Assembly: GCA_963845485.1 (NCBI GenBank)
Contig: CAWJSI010000016.1
Coordinates: forward strand, 62,001-126,000
Origin: Bog-756 sp963845485
GTDB lineage: Bacteria; Actinomycetota; Acidimicrobiia; Acidimicrobiales; RAAP-2
DNA: 64,000 nucleotides
Direction: 5' to 3'
A program made the translations under genes and the position numbers. This document shows, in pieces, positions 15,771-23,718 of the stretch. Within the stretch, counting starts at the first letter, position 1; each line of letters opens with the position of its first letter. Under the pieces are notes generated by a model. The model did not search any database. It had not been told where the DNA came from and worked only from the letters and a program-made list of their open reading frames with translations.

Positions 15771-16742
15771 TCAGATCAGCTGGCTCTTCACCAGCGCCAG
15801 ATCGGCCTCCACCATCATCTGCACCAGCGCCGGGAAGTCGACGTCTCGGTGCCAGCCCAGGGTGGACTCGGCCTTGGAGGGATCCCCGACCAAGAGGTCA
15901 ACCTCGGCCGGCCGGAGGAAGCGCTCGTCGATGAACACGTGGTTCTCCCAGTCGAGGTCGACGGCCGAGAAGGACAGCTCAACCAGCTCTTTCACCGAGT
16001 GGGTCTCCCCGGTGGCCACCACGTAGTCGTCCGGTGAGTCCTGCTGGAGCATGAGCCACATGGCCCGGACGTAGTCGGCGGCGAACCCCCAGTCGCGCTG
16101 GGCGTCGAGGTTGCCCAGGGCCAGCTTCTCGTCGATCCCGGCCTTGATCCGGGCCACGCCGTGGGTGACCTTGCGGGTCACGAACTCGAGACCCCGGCGC
16201 GGCGACTCGTGATTGAACAGGATGCCCGAGCTGGCGTGGAGGTCGTAGCTCTCGCGGTAGTTGACCGTGATCCAGTGGCCGTAGACCTTGGCCACGCCGT
16301 AGGGGCTCCGGGGATAGAACGGCGTCGACTCTTTCTGCGGGACCTCCAGCACCTTGCCGAACATCTCCGAGGAGCTGGCCTGGTAGAAGCGGATCTCCGG
16401 ATCGACGATCCGGATGGCGTCGAGCACCCGGGTCACGCCGAGGGCGGTCGTCTCGCCGGTGAGCACGGGCTGGCTCCACGACGTCTGGACGAACGACTGG
16501 GCGGCCAGGTTGTACACCTCGGTGGGGTGGTTGTCGCGGAGGATGTTGATCATGGACACCTCGTCGAGGAGGTCTCCAGCCACCAGGGTGAGCCGATCCT
16601 GGATATGGGCGATTCGCTCGAAGTTGAGCGTGCTCGATCGCCGGACCATGCCACAGACCTCGTAGCCCTGCTCGAGCAGAAATTCAGCCAGGTAGGAGCC
16701 GTCCTGGCCGGTGATGCCGGTGATGAGTGCTCGTTTGGCCAT
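15771..16742 (-). CDS. gmd: GDP-mannose 4,6-dehydratase
   Basis: NADP-dependent extended short-chain dehydrogenase converting GDP-mannose to GDP-4-keto-6-deoxymannose, precursor of GDP-fucose and related sugars. 323 aa with TGITGQDGSYLAEFLL (cofactor loop, 8-23), SSSEMFG, catalytic YGVAK (about 149-153) and ILFNHESPRRG, all diagnostic for Gmd. GAGGAG lies before the ATG. It sits between an enoyl-CoA hydratase and ccdA, an unusual neighbourhood; a glycosyltransferase is encoded divergently at 17664. Confidence 0.93.
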   Translation of the reverse strand: MAKRALITGITGQDGSYLAEFLLEQGYEVCGMVRRSSTLNFERIAHIQDRLTLVAGDLLDEVSMINILRDNHPTEVYNLAAQSFVQTSWSQPVLTGETTALGVTRVLDAIRIVDPEIRFYQASSSEMFGKVLEVPQKESTPFYPRSPYGVAKVYGHWITVNYRESYDLHASSGILFNHESPRRGLEFVTRKVTHGVARIKAGIDEKLALGNLDAQRDWGFAADYVRAMWLMLQQDSPDDYVVATGETHSVKELVELSFSAVDLDWENHVFIDERFLRPAEVDLLVGDPSKAESTLGWHRDVDFPALVQMMVEADLALVKSQLI

Positions 16743-16754
16743 GTGGTGGGCTCC

Positions 16755-17624
16755 TCAGATCTCAGGTGGGTGGGTGTCGTCGCCGGTGTCGAGCGGCGAC
16801 GTCTGCCAGGACGGCGAGCGCTTCTCGGCGAAGGCGGCGATGCCCTCGGCCGCCTCGGCGGTCTGGCTGGTCACCGTGAGCATCGCATGGAGATAGGGCA
16901 GGGCCTCCGTCGCGGCCGAATCCAATACAGCGTAGAACGAATCGCGGCCCATCCTCATCACCCCGGGAGGCTTGGAGGCCAAGACGGCCGCCAGCTCGGC
17001 CACGGCCGCGTCGAGCTGGTCGGGAGCCACGACCCGGGTGGCGAATCCGATCCGCTCGGCCTCCTCGGCGCCCACCACTCGGCTGGTCAGGCACAGCTCC
17101 AGCGCCTTCTTGGCCGGCATGGACCGCAGCATGGGGACCGTCACCATGTAGGGCCACAGGCCGACATTCAGCTCCGGGGCCCCGAAGCGGGCGTCATCCG
17201 AGGCGATCAGCATGTCGCAGGCCAGCGCCAGCCCGAACCCTCCGGCCATGGCCCAGCCCTGGACCCGGGCGATGGTCGGCTTGCCCAGGTGCCAGAGGTC
17301 CTCGAACAGCTCGGCCAACCAACCCCGGGCCTCGTGGTGGCGGGCGTACTCGTCGGTAACGCCGCCGGGGTCATGGGGCACCATGCCGCTCAGGTCGGCA
17401 CCAGCACAGAATGCCTGGTCGCCGCTGCCCGCCAGGACCAGGACCCGTACGGCCGGATCGGTCTTGGCCCGGGCCACGTTCTCGCGCAGACCCCGGATGA
17501 CCTCCCAGGTCATGGCGTTGCGGCGCTCGGGCCGGTTGATGGTCAGGGTGAGCACGGCCCCACGGCGCTCGACCAGCAGGTCACGCTCTGGGTCAGCGGA
17601 GGTTCGAGATCCGGGATCGGGCAC
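16755..17624 (-). CDS. Enoyl-CoA hydratase/isomerase family protein
   Basis: Crotonase-fold protein acting on acyl-CoA thioesters, 289 aa. The N-terminal INRPERRNAMT, the oxyanion-hole segment DQAFCAGADL and the second helix with VQGWAMAGGFGLALACD are visible. The second acidic catalytic residue position (NVGLWP) is less certain, so hydratase versus isomerase is undecided. GTG 17624 is preceded by TAGCGT ending 6 nt upstream (leaderless). It is followed by gmd after 12 nt. Confidence 0.86.
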   Translation of the reverse strand: MPDPGSRTSADPERDLLVERRGAVLTLTINRPERRNAMTWEVIRGLRENVARAKTDPAVRVLVLAGSGDQAFCAGADLSGMVPHDPGGVTDEYARHHEARGWLAELFEDLWHLGKPTIARVQGWAMAGGFGLALACDMLIASDDARFGAPELNVGLWPYMVTVPMLRSMPAKKALELCLTSRVVGAEEAERIGFATRVVAPDQLDAAVAELAAVLASKPPGVMRMGRDSFYAVLDSAATEALPYLHAMLTVTSQTAEAAEGIAAFAEKRSPSWQTSPLDTGDDTHPPEI

Positions 17625-17630
17625 CGGATG

Positions 17631-17636
17631 ACGCTA
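17631..17636 (-). promoter_or_regulatory. -10 box, enoyl-CoA hydratase gene
   Basis: TAGCGT on the minus strand, 6 nt before GTG 17624. Confidence 0.58.
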
Positions 17637-17663
17637 TCCCGCCTGCGGCCCAGCTGTCCGGTC

Positions 17664-18761
17664 GTGACGGACGTGTCGGTTCGGTCCGACCGCTACGGTG
17701 ACGCCATTCCCACCGCAGCCTTCCTCTCCTTCCGCCTGGGCGGAACCGACGGCGTGGCCATCGAGGCCGCCAAGTGGCAGGGGGCGCTCACCCGCCTGGG
17801 GTTCACCACCTTCACCGTGGCCGGCGGCGGCCCCGTCGACCACCTCCTGCCTGGCCTGGCCATCGAGGCCCCGGAGCCACCCACGCGCCGCGAGGTAGAG
17901 GACGCTCTGGGCCACGCCGACCTGGTCGTGGTGGAGAACCTCTGCTCGCTTCCCCTCAATCCCGGGGCAGCCGATGTGGTGGCCGACGTCCTGGCCGGGC
18001 GCCCGGCCGTCCTGCACCATCACGACCTCCCCTGGCAGAGGCTCCGCTTCGCCCACCATCCCCCACCGCCGACCGACCCCCGGTGGAGCCAGGTGACGAT
18101 CAACGAGCTGAGCCGGCGCCAGTTGGGCAATCGGGGCGTGTCGGCATCCACCGTCTACAACGCGTTCGCCGTTCCGCTGCCGGCCGCCGCCGGTGACGTC
18201 GAGGCCGTAGCCGGCACCAGGGAGCGGGTCCGTCGAGGTCTCGACGTGGGCCCCACCGACTGTCTCGTCCTCCAACCCACCCGGGCTATTCCGCGAAAGA
18301 ACGTGGCCGGCGGCGTGGAGCTGGCCACCAGGCTGGGTGCCACCTTCTGGCTGCTCGGGCCGGCCGAGGACGGCTACGACGACGAGCTCGACGCCGTGCT
18401 GGCTTCTGCCCGGTGCCGGGTCGTCTCGGGCCTGCCCGAGGAGGTCGAAGCCCTCTCGGTCATCGACGCCTACCGGGCCTGCGACGTGGTGGCCCTCCCC
18501 TCCACCTGGGAAGGGTTCGGCAATCCCACCATCGAGTCGGCGGTGCACCGACGGCCCCTGGCCGTCGGGCCCTATCCGGTCGCCGCCGAGCTGGCCGCGT
18601 TCGGCTTCGACTGGTTCGGCCTGGACGAGACCGACCGCCTGGCCGCCTGGCTGGCTGACCCGAGCCCACAACTGCTCGACGCCAACCTCGCCGTGGCCTC
18701 GAACCACTTCTCCCTGGAGGATCTGCCCGCCAGGATGGCTACGGTCCTGCCCTCCTGGTAG
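17664..18761 (+). CDS. Glycosyltransferase, GT4-like
   Basis: GT-B fold sugar transferase of up to 365 aa. The N-terminus has FLSFRLGGTDGVAIEAAKW (donor/acceptor loop), and the C-terminal domain has the GT4 pattern VLQPTRAIPRKNV, VIDAYRACDVVALPSTWEGFGNPTIES. GTG 17664 is the longest canonical start that stays in the intergenic space; GTG 17673 is an alternative. A TACGGT box at 17694-17699 sits 6 nt before an in-frame ATT (17706), and the conserved fold begins right there, so the true start may be that ATT. The acceptor is unknown; gmd nearby hints at deoxysugar donors. Confidence 0.83.
   Translation: MTDVSVRSDRYGDAIPTAAFLSFRLGGTDGVAIEAAKWQGALTRLGFTTFTVAGGGPVDHLLPGLAIEAPEPPTRREVEDALGHADLVVVENLCSLPLNPGAADVVADVLAGRPAVLHHHDLPWQRLRFAHHPPPPTDPRWSQVTINELSRRQLGNRGVSASTVYNAFAVPLPAAAGDVEAVAGTRERVRRGLDVGPTDCLVLQPTRAIPRKNVAGGVELATRLGATFWLLGPAEDGYDDELDAVLASARCRVVSGLPEEVEALSVIDAYRACDVVALPSTWEGFGNPTIESAVHRRPLAVGPYPVAAELAAFGFDWFGLDETDRLAAWLADPSPQLLDANLAVASNHFSLEDLPARMATVLPSW
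17694..17699 (+). promoter_or_regulatory. -10-like box inside the glycosyltransferase N-terminus
   Basis: TACGGT, 6 nt before an in-frame ATT at 17706. If used, the protein starts where the conserved fold begins. Confidence 0.35.
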
Positions 18762-18824
18762 TGCCACGGCCATAGGAGAAGCGGCCCGCGCCCGGTCACC
18801 ATGTGGCCGGTCCGCACCCCGAAC

Positions 18825-18830
18825 TACGCT
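18825..18830 (+). promoter_or_regulatory. -10 box, TetR gene
   Basis: TACGCT, 7 nt before ATG 18838. Confidence 0.58.
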
Positions 18831-18837
18831 GGTGGTC

Positions 18838-19524
18838 ATGCCCAGTGCGTTGAACCCGGAGTCCGTCGCGGACGACAGCGTGGGCCGTTCTGGAGCGGCG
18901 GGTGGTCGGCGGCTGACCGCCGACGCCCGCCGTCGGCAGTTGTTCGACGTGGCCCTTTCGCTCTTTGCCAAGCACGGGTACGCCGCCGCCACGATGGATG
19001 ACATCGCCGAAGCGGCGGGAGTGACCAAGCCTCTCGTGTACCAGCACTTCGAGTCCAAACGGGCGCTGTACCTCGAGCTCATGGACGTGTTCTCCCGGGA
19101 ACTCGTCACGAGCATCGTCAAAGCCACGGCTAACGCTCAGGGACCCCGCCAGCAAGTCGAACAGGGCTTTGCTGCCTACTTCGAGCTGATGTTGGGCAAC
19201 GAAGAGGCCTTCCGGCTCCTGTACGGGCGGGGCGCACCCGACGATCCCGAGCTCGGCGAATCCCTCCGCCGGGTGGAAGAGACCCTCGCCCAGGCCATCG
19301 ACTCGCTCATCGATGCGGGACTCGATCCGGAGCACCGTCTGCTGCTGGCCCACGCCGTGGTGGGCATGGCCGAGGGCGCCAGTCGGCACTGGCTGGATGC
19401 CCGACGAGAGGACGCCGACGGACGCGAATCTTCTGAGGATGACCGAGATGCCGAGGCGAAGCGCCTGGCCACCCGTCTGGCCGACTTCGCCTGGGCCGGC
19501 CTGCGCCAGGTGCACCGCATCTGA
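18838..19524 (+). CDS. TetR-family transcriptional regulator
   Basis: DNA-binding repressor of 228 aa. A TetR N-terminal HTH lies around residues 30-75 (LFAKHGYAAATMDDIAEAAGVTKPLVYQHFESKRALYLEL). The ligand domain resembles regulators of lipid metabolism but cannot be assigned. ATG 18838 is 7 nt after TACGCT, a leaderless start. No adjacent target gene is obvious: the gene before it is a glycosyltransferase on the same strand and the one after is convergent. Confidence 0.87.
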   Translation: MPSALNPESVADDSVGRSGAAGGRRLTADARRRQLFDVALSLFAKHGYAAATMDDIAEAAGVTKPLVYQHFESKRALYLELMDVFSRELVTSIVKATANAQGPRQQVEQGFAAYFELMLGNEEAFRLLYGRGAPDDPELGESLRRVEETLAQAIDSLIDAGLDPEHRLLLAHAVVGMAEGASRHWLDARREDADGRESSEDDRDAEAKRLATRLADFAWAGLRQVHRI

Positions 19525-19614
19525 GGCTTCAGGTCAGGTCCGCTCCCTTCCCCGGAGGACACGGGCCGGGTTGTCAGTGCCGAGCCGCGCTGGACACCGT
19601 GTCGGAGAGGATCC

Positions 19615-20484
19615 TCAGGCGGTGACCTCGCCGGCCACCACCGGTTGATTCTGACTCTGGATCACGCCGCCGGACTGTTCCGCCGTGATAGCGAACGCCT
19701 GAACGGAGCCGTCACCGGCCACGCTGAAGGGGACGACCGAGGGATTCGAACCGAGCAGACCGAGGGAGATCGTCTTGCCACCGATGACACCCCACAGCTG
19801 ATAGGTCTTGTCTGCCGGGAGGGAATGGAGTTGATCGCCCACCACGAAGCCGGTGCCCGACGCGGTCAACACGACGGTGACCGTGGCCGGGGAAGCGCCA
19901 GACTTCGACGTCAGTTGCACCTGCCTGGTCGTCGACTGTCCGAGGGCCGCCTGCTCGGCGGCCGACAGCCCGGGCTGGGCCTGGAGCGCGTTCACCTGAT
20001 TGTTCAGGTGATGGACCTGAAGACCGAACACGAGGGCGATGACTGCGGCCGCCGCGGCCGCCACGATGGCGCCGCTCCGCACCCACCGGCTCCGGCGGGA
20101 CGAGCCGATGGGAACCACCACGCCGTCGGTGGCCCAGACCGCGCCGCTCCGGCCGTCTCCCCCATCGTCACCGCCGCCGACCACCCGGTCGGCTCGGCCG
20201 TCGGCCGGTTCGAGTCGTGCTGCCAACCGCTCCCACGATGGCGGGGTCGAGCCATCGATCTGGGTGGCGATCCCGTCCCAGAGCCCGGCCGGTGACTCGC
20301 CTCCGGAGTTGGCCAGCAGACCGGCGACTTCGTGATGCTGGGCCACCTCGATCGAGCACTTGACACATCCGGCCAGGTGCGCCTCGACCATGGCTGCTGT
20401 CTCGGGGTCGACGGCGTCCAGGGCGTAGACGCCGAGAAGCTCTTGGATCTCGCGGTGCTCGGCCACGGAGAGATTGTCGCTCAT
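19615..20484 (-). CDS. Zinc-type anti-sigma factor (RskA-like)
   Basis: Membrane anti-sigma factor of 289 aa that should hold the ECF sigma encoded just upstream. The N-terminal domain carries the ZAS motif (VEAHLAGCVKCSIEV, about 32-46). A single transmembrane helix (about 135-157) is followed by an extracellular RskA-type domain (TVVLTASGTGFVVGDQLHSLP, TYQLWGVIGGKTISLG). ATG 20484 overlaps the sigma stop by 4 nt (ATGA), consistent with equimolar synthesis. Release would need regulated proteolysis, as in the SigK/RskA system. Confidence 0.9.
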   Translation of the reverse strand: MSDNLSVAEHREIQELLGVYALDAVDPETAAMVEAHLAGCVKCSIEVAQHHEVAGLLANSGGESPAGLWDGIATQIDGSTPPSWERLAARLEPADGRADRVVGGGDDGGDGRSGAVWATDGVVVPIGSSRRSRWVRSGAIVAAAAAAVIALVFGLQVHHLNNQVNALQAQPGLSAAEQAALGQSTTRQVQLTSKSGASPATVTVVLTASGTGFVVGDQLHSLPADKTYQLWGVIGGKTISLGLLGSNPSVVPFSVAGDGSVQAFAITAEQSGGVIQSQNQPVVAGEVTA

Positions 20485-21062
20485 TGCTCGGCCCCCGCAG
20501 GCTGCACGCCCCGCTCGGCCAGGTTGATGCGGAGCCGACCCAGTCCGGAGCGAATGCGGCTCTTGACCGTTCCCTCTGGCTCGTGGAGCATCTCGGCCAC
20601 CTCGCGATAGGTATGACCTCCGAAGTAGGCCAGTTCGATGGGCCGGCGAAGTTCGTCGGGCAGCGCACCCAGGGCATCTTGGACCTGCTCGGCCACGGCC
20701 ATGTCCCATACCTCCCGGTCGATGTCGTATCCGGCCGTAGCCGTCTCGCGGGACGTCTTCTCCTCGCGCTTGCGGCGGGCCATCTCCGAGCGCACGTAGT
20801 CAACCGACTTACCGTGGGTCCGGGCCAGTAGGAACGAGCGGAGTGTCCCCCGCTGGGAGTCGAACTTCTCCGGGTGCTTCCACAGGTCCAAGAAGACCTC
20901 TTGGGTGATCTCCTCGGCCGGCGGGTCGCTCCGGAGGATCCGTCGGGCCAGTGCGTGCACCGCTCCCCCGTGCCGGCGGTACACCTCGGCCAGGGCCAGC
21001 TCGTGCCACCGACCTACGGCGACCACCAGATTGGCGTCACTTGCCTGTTCGACGTCAACCAT
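20481..21062 (-). CDS. ECF sigma factor (SigK-like)
   Basis: Alternative sigma factor of 193 aa. Region 2 is seen in EVYRRHGGAVHALARRIL and AEEITQEVFLDLWKHPEKFD, and region 4 in LPDELRRPIELAYFGGHTYREVAEMLHEPEGTVKSRIRSG. Length and layout match the SigK-type ECF group. ATG 21062 is 6 nt after TACAGT, giving a leaderless mRNA. It is divergent from the cupredoxin/ferritin-like genes, which are plausible regulon members, though no second copy of its promoter could be verified by eye. Confidence 0.9.
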   Translation of the reverse strand: MVDVEQASDANLVVAVGRWHELALAEVYRRHGGAVHALARRILRSDPPAEEITQEVFLDLWKHPEKFDSQRGTLRSFLLARTHGKSVDYVRSEMARRKREEKTSRETATAGYDIDREVWDMAVAEQVQDALGALPDELRRPIELAYFGGHTYREVAEMLHEPEGTVKSRIRSGLGRLRINLAERGVQPAGAEQ

Positions 21063-21068
21063 CACGGA

Positions 21069-21074
21069 ACTGTA
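21069..21074 (-). promoter_or_regulatory. -10 box, ECF sigma gene
   Basis: TACAGT on the minus strand, 6 nt before ATG 21062. Confidence 0.58.
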
Positions 21075-21211
21075 TTCGGAGCGGCCACCGGTAGCGGATG
21101 AAGAAATAGCCAGGTTATTCCGGCCTCCTGAGCAGGGAGGACCTCCACCGGCCACCGTCGCTGTCCTCCGGTTGGGCATCCGCATCGGCGACGGCGTCGA
21201 AGGCAAGGGTG

Positions 21212-21674
21212 ATGACCCACCCCACCCCGACCCAGACACCACCTGCCACTCATCCTGCTTCCTCGAGTCACCGTCGGGCGCGTCGCTTGATCGGTGCCGC
21301 GCTCGTCGGAGCGGCACTGTTGTTGGCCGCCTGCTCGAGTTCGGCCAGCACCTCGTCCACCACGAAGCCCGTGGCGACACCCACGACGGCGTCGGGTTCC
21401 GGGCGCGTCCGGTGCCACCGCCACGGACGCCATCACCATCAAGAACTTCGCCTTCGCCCCGATGTCGCTCACCGTGTCGCCCGGGGCCACGGTCACCGTC
21501 ACCAACAAGGACTCGGTGGCCCACACCATCACGTCGAGCAAGGCCGGCTTCGACACCGGCGACATCGGACCCGGTCAATCCAAGACCTTCACCGCTCCGA
21601 AGAACCCCGGAAGCTACCCCTACATCTGCTCGATCCACCAGTACATGACGGGGACGCTCGTGGTCTCGGGTTGA
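21212..21674 (+). CDS. Cupredoxin lipoprotein, split by an apparent 1-nt frameshift
   Basis: Exported type-1 copper protein. The first frame (ATG 21212) encodes a lipoprotein signal (RRLIGAALVGAALLLAAC, lipobox LAAC). The second frame encodes a plastocyanin-like domain with copper ligands His (VAHTI) and Cys-His-Met (ICSIHQYM). The frames join if one G of the GGG at 21401-21403 is dropped, giving a continuous ~154-residue protein. Either a sequencing indel or a real mutation is possible. It heads the run that continues with two ferritin-like genes. Confidence 0.72.
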
Positions 21675-21791
21675 GCAATCCGAGACACCGAACAGGTCCC
21701 GGCACTGCGACCGCAAACGGTTGCGTGCTGATCGAACACTTCCAACTTCTCACCAGCACCCCCAACCCACCACAACCACAGGAGGAACACC

Positions 21792-22694
21792 ATGCGAGGC
21801 AGGCTGACGAAGAGCCCAGCGGACCGAGAGGACCGTCCCATCGATATCGATCCCCATGCCATGGGGACACTCATCGAAGAGAGCCAGGACATCCATCACG
21901 ACGCCATGACCGCCACCGGCGTCGCCCTGGACGAGATGGTGGAGACCGGCCAGGAGGCCCGGGCCCACGGGCTCATCGATCCGGACGAGTCCCGTGAGGT
22001 GGCCGCCCGCCGGTCGAAGATGATGACCGGCGTCGCCTTCGGAGGCGGACTGCTGGCCGCCGCCGGGATTGCCGGCGCCCTCGAGGCCATGTTCGCCTCC
22101 CCGGCGTTCGCCGCCTCTGGGAGCGACGTGCAGATCCTCCAGACGGCATCGTCCATCGAAGTGCTGGCCGTGGCCACGTACAAGACCGCCCTCACCCTTC
22201 CGTTCATCGGCGGGTCGGCGGCCAACCCCGTCGTAAAGGCGTTCGCCACGACGACCATGCAGCAGCACAGTCAGCACCTCGCCGCCTTCAACGCCGCCAT
22301 CACCGGGCTCGGGGGCAAGGCCCAGACCAACCCCGATCCGGCCCTCCAAAAGGTCGTGGCCGCTGCAGTACCCGGCCTGACGTCACCCGGACCGGTCGTG
22401 GCGCTGGCGCTCGAACTCGAGCAGGGGGCAGCCGAGACCTACGTGGCCGATGTGGCGGCTTTGTCCGACGCCAACGCCAGGAAGGTGACCGCATCCATCA
22501 TGGGCGTCGAAGCCCAGCACGCCTCGGTGCTCTTGGCGGTGCAGGCGTTGCTGAACGCCAATGCCGCACAGCTCATCACCCTGGCACCCGGCAACGTTGC
22601 CAACCTGCCCGCCGCCGCTGGTTCGGTCGGCTTCCCGCAGGCGTTCTTCCCCACCGACATGGCCCGTCCGGCCGCAGAAGGAGCACTCTCATGA
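21792..22694 (+). CDS. Tat-type exported ferritin-like protein, copy 1
   Basis: Ferritin-like four-helix protein of 300 aa with an unusual N-terminus. About 70 hydrophilic residues containing DIHHDAM precede a twin-arginine-like signal (ARRSKMMTGVAFGGGLLAAA, cleavage after SPAFA). The mature part (about 108-290) has repeated helices with E/H residues (SSIEVLAVATYKTAL, TMQQHSQHLAAFN, ELEQGAAETYV, GVEAQHASVLL) suited to a di-metal site. A strong AGGAGG is 7 nt before the ATG. Its stop overlaps copy 2 (ATGA). Likely role: redox or metal handling outside the membrane with the cupredoxin. Confidence 0.8.
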   Translation: MRGRLTKSPADREDRPIDIDPHAMGTLIEESQDIHHDAMTATGVALDEMVETGQEARAHGLIDPDESREVAARRSKMMTGVAFGGGLLAAAGIAGALEAMFASPAFAASGSDVQILQTASSIEVLAVATYKTALTLPFIGGSAANPVVKAFATTTMQQHSQHLAAFNAAITGLGGKAQTNPDPALQKVVAAAVPGLTSPGPVVALALELEQGAAETYVADVAALSDANARKVTASIMGVEAQHASVLLAVQALLNANAAQLITLAPGNVANLPAAAGSVGFPQAFFPTDMARPAAEGALS

Positions 22695-23470
22695 GGCGTC
22701 GCACCCGCACCACCGAAGTCATGGCCATCTCCGAGCATGAGCTCACCGTGATGACCAACGACCTCGAGCAGATCCACCATGACGTGGGCATGCCGGCCAT
22801 GGAGTCGGCCATCGAAGAGTGGACCGAGCGTTCACGCACCAGCCGACGGGGCTTTCTCGTGGGTGCCGGTGCGGTGGCCGGAGGGGCCGCCCTCGTCGCT
22901 GTGGGTTCGTCCAGCACAGCGGCATGGGCCGGTACGACGGCATCGAAGACCGGGAAGCTCAAGGGCGACCTGGCTGTAGCGGCCCTGGCCGCCAGCCTCG
23001 AGAACCTGGCTGTTGCCGCCTACGGCGATGTGCTCGCCGCGGCCACGGCGGGCAAGCTCGGCACCGTGCCGCCCGCGGTGGCGACCTTCGCCACCACAGT
23101 CAAGGGCCAGCACACCCAGCACGCCCAGGCCTGGAACTCGGCCATCGTTGCGGCCGGGCACAAGCCCATCACGGCCACCGACCCGGTGTTGACCCCGATC
23201 ATCGTCGCCGACTTCAAGAAGGTGAAGAACGTGACGCAGGCGGCCAAGTTGGCCTTGATGCTCGAAGACGGCGCTGCCGCCACTTACCAATCGGCGATCA
23301 GCGCGGTCAAGGCCAAGGCCTCGGTGAAGGTCGCCGCCAGTATTCAACCGGTCGAGATGCAGCACGCGGCCATCCTCAACTTCGTACTGGGTCAGTACCC
23401 CGTACCCAACGCATTCAGCCCCACCAAGGGTGCCCGTCCTCTCACCGACTACACCAAGTCCAAGATCTGA
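22691..23470 (+). CDS. Tat-exported ferritin-like protein, copy 2
   Basis: Paralogue of the preceding gene, 259 aa. A ~50-residue pre-signal segment with QIHHDVG is followed by a clear Tat signal (SRRGFLVGAGAVAGGAALVA). The mature ferritin-like bundle shows SLENLAVAAYGDVL, TVKGQHTQHAQAWN, LMLEDGAAATYQ and PVEMQHAAILNF, aligning helix by helix with copy 1. The pair is translationally coupled. It is followed by a strong hairpin at 23503-23538. Confidence 0.82.
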   Translation: MRRRTRTTEVMAISEHELTVMTNDLEQIHHDVGMPAMESAIEEWTERSRTSRRGFLVGAGAVAGGAALVAVGSSSTAAWAGTTASKTGKLKGDLAVAALAASLENLAVAAYGDVLAAATAGKLGTVPPAVATFATTVKGQHTQHAQAWNSAIVAAGHKPITATDPVLTPIIVADFKKVKNVTQAAKLALMLEDGAAATYQSAISAVKAKASVKVAASIQPVEMQHAAILNFVLGQYPVPNAFSPTKGARPLTDYTKSKI

Positions 23471-23502
23471 CGGATCACAGACCCACCCCGGGCAGGGGGA
23501 TA

Positions 23503-23538
23503 CGACGAACGCCGGCTCTTCGGAGCCGGCGTTCGTCG
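23503..23538. terminator. Perfect 16-bp hairpin with TTCG tetraloop
   Basis: Arms CGACGAACGCCGGCTC and its exact complement flank a TTCG tetraloop, 32 nt after the ferritin-like gene stop. No U-tract follows on either strand. It most likely ends the ferritin-like transcript and could act in both directions. Confidence 0.8.
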
Positions 23539-23718
23539 CGTCAGGCGTCAGACGCCACATGCCCACACTCATAGTTGTGGCTCTCCACCATCTCCCCCAC
23601 GCGCTGGGCGCTCCCGCTGCCAATGCGTCCACCCCGGCGATTTCAGCGAGCAGTTCCTCCGGTCGGATTCCGGGGGTGACGAGGTCATCCCCGCCAGGCT
23701 CGGTGACGAATACACGAC

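Noticed and set aside
16161..17660. Plus-strand N-terminal extension of the glycosyltransferase frame
   Set aside because: Lies opposite gmd and the enoyl-CoA hydratase, both with intact motifs; the real protein begins after 17660.
23544..23556. GGCGTC-A-GACGCC dyad
   Set aside because: One-base loop cannot form a hairpin as is, and such short GC dyads are common by chance here.
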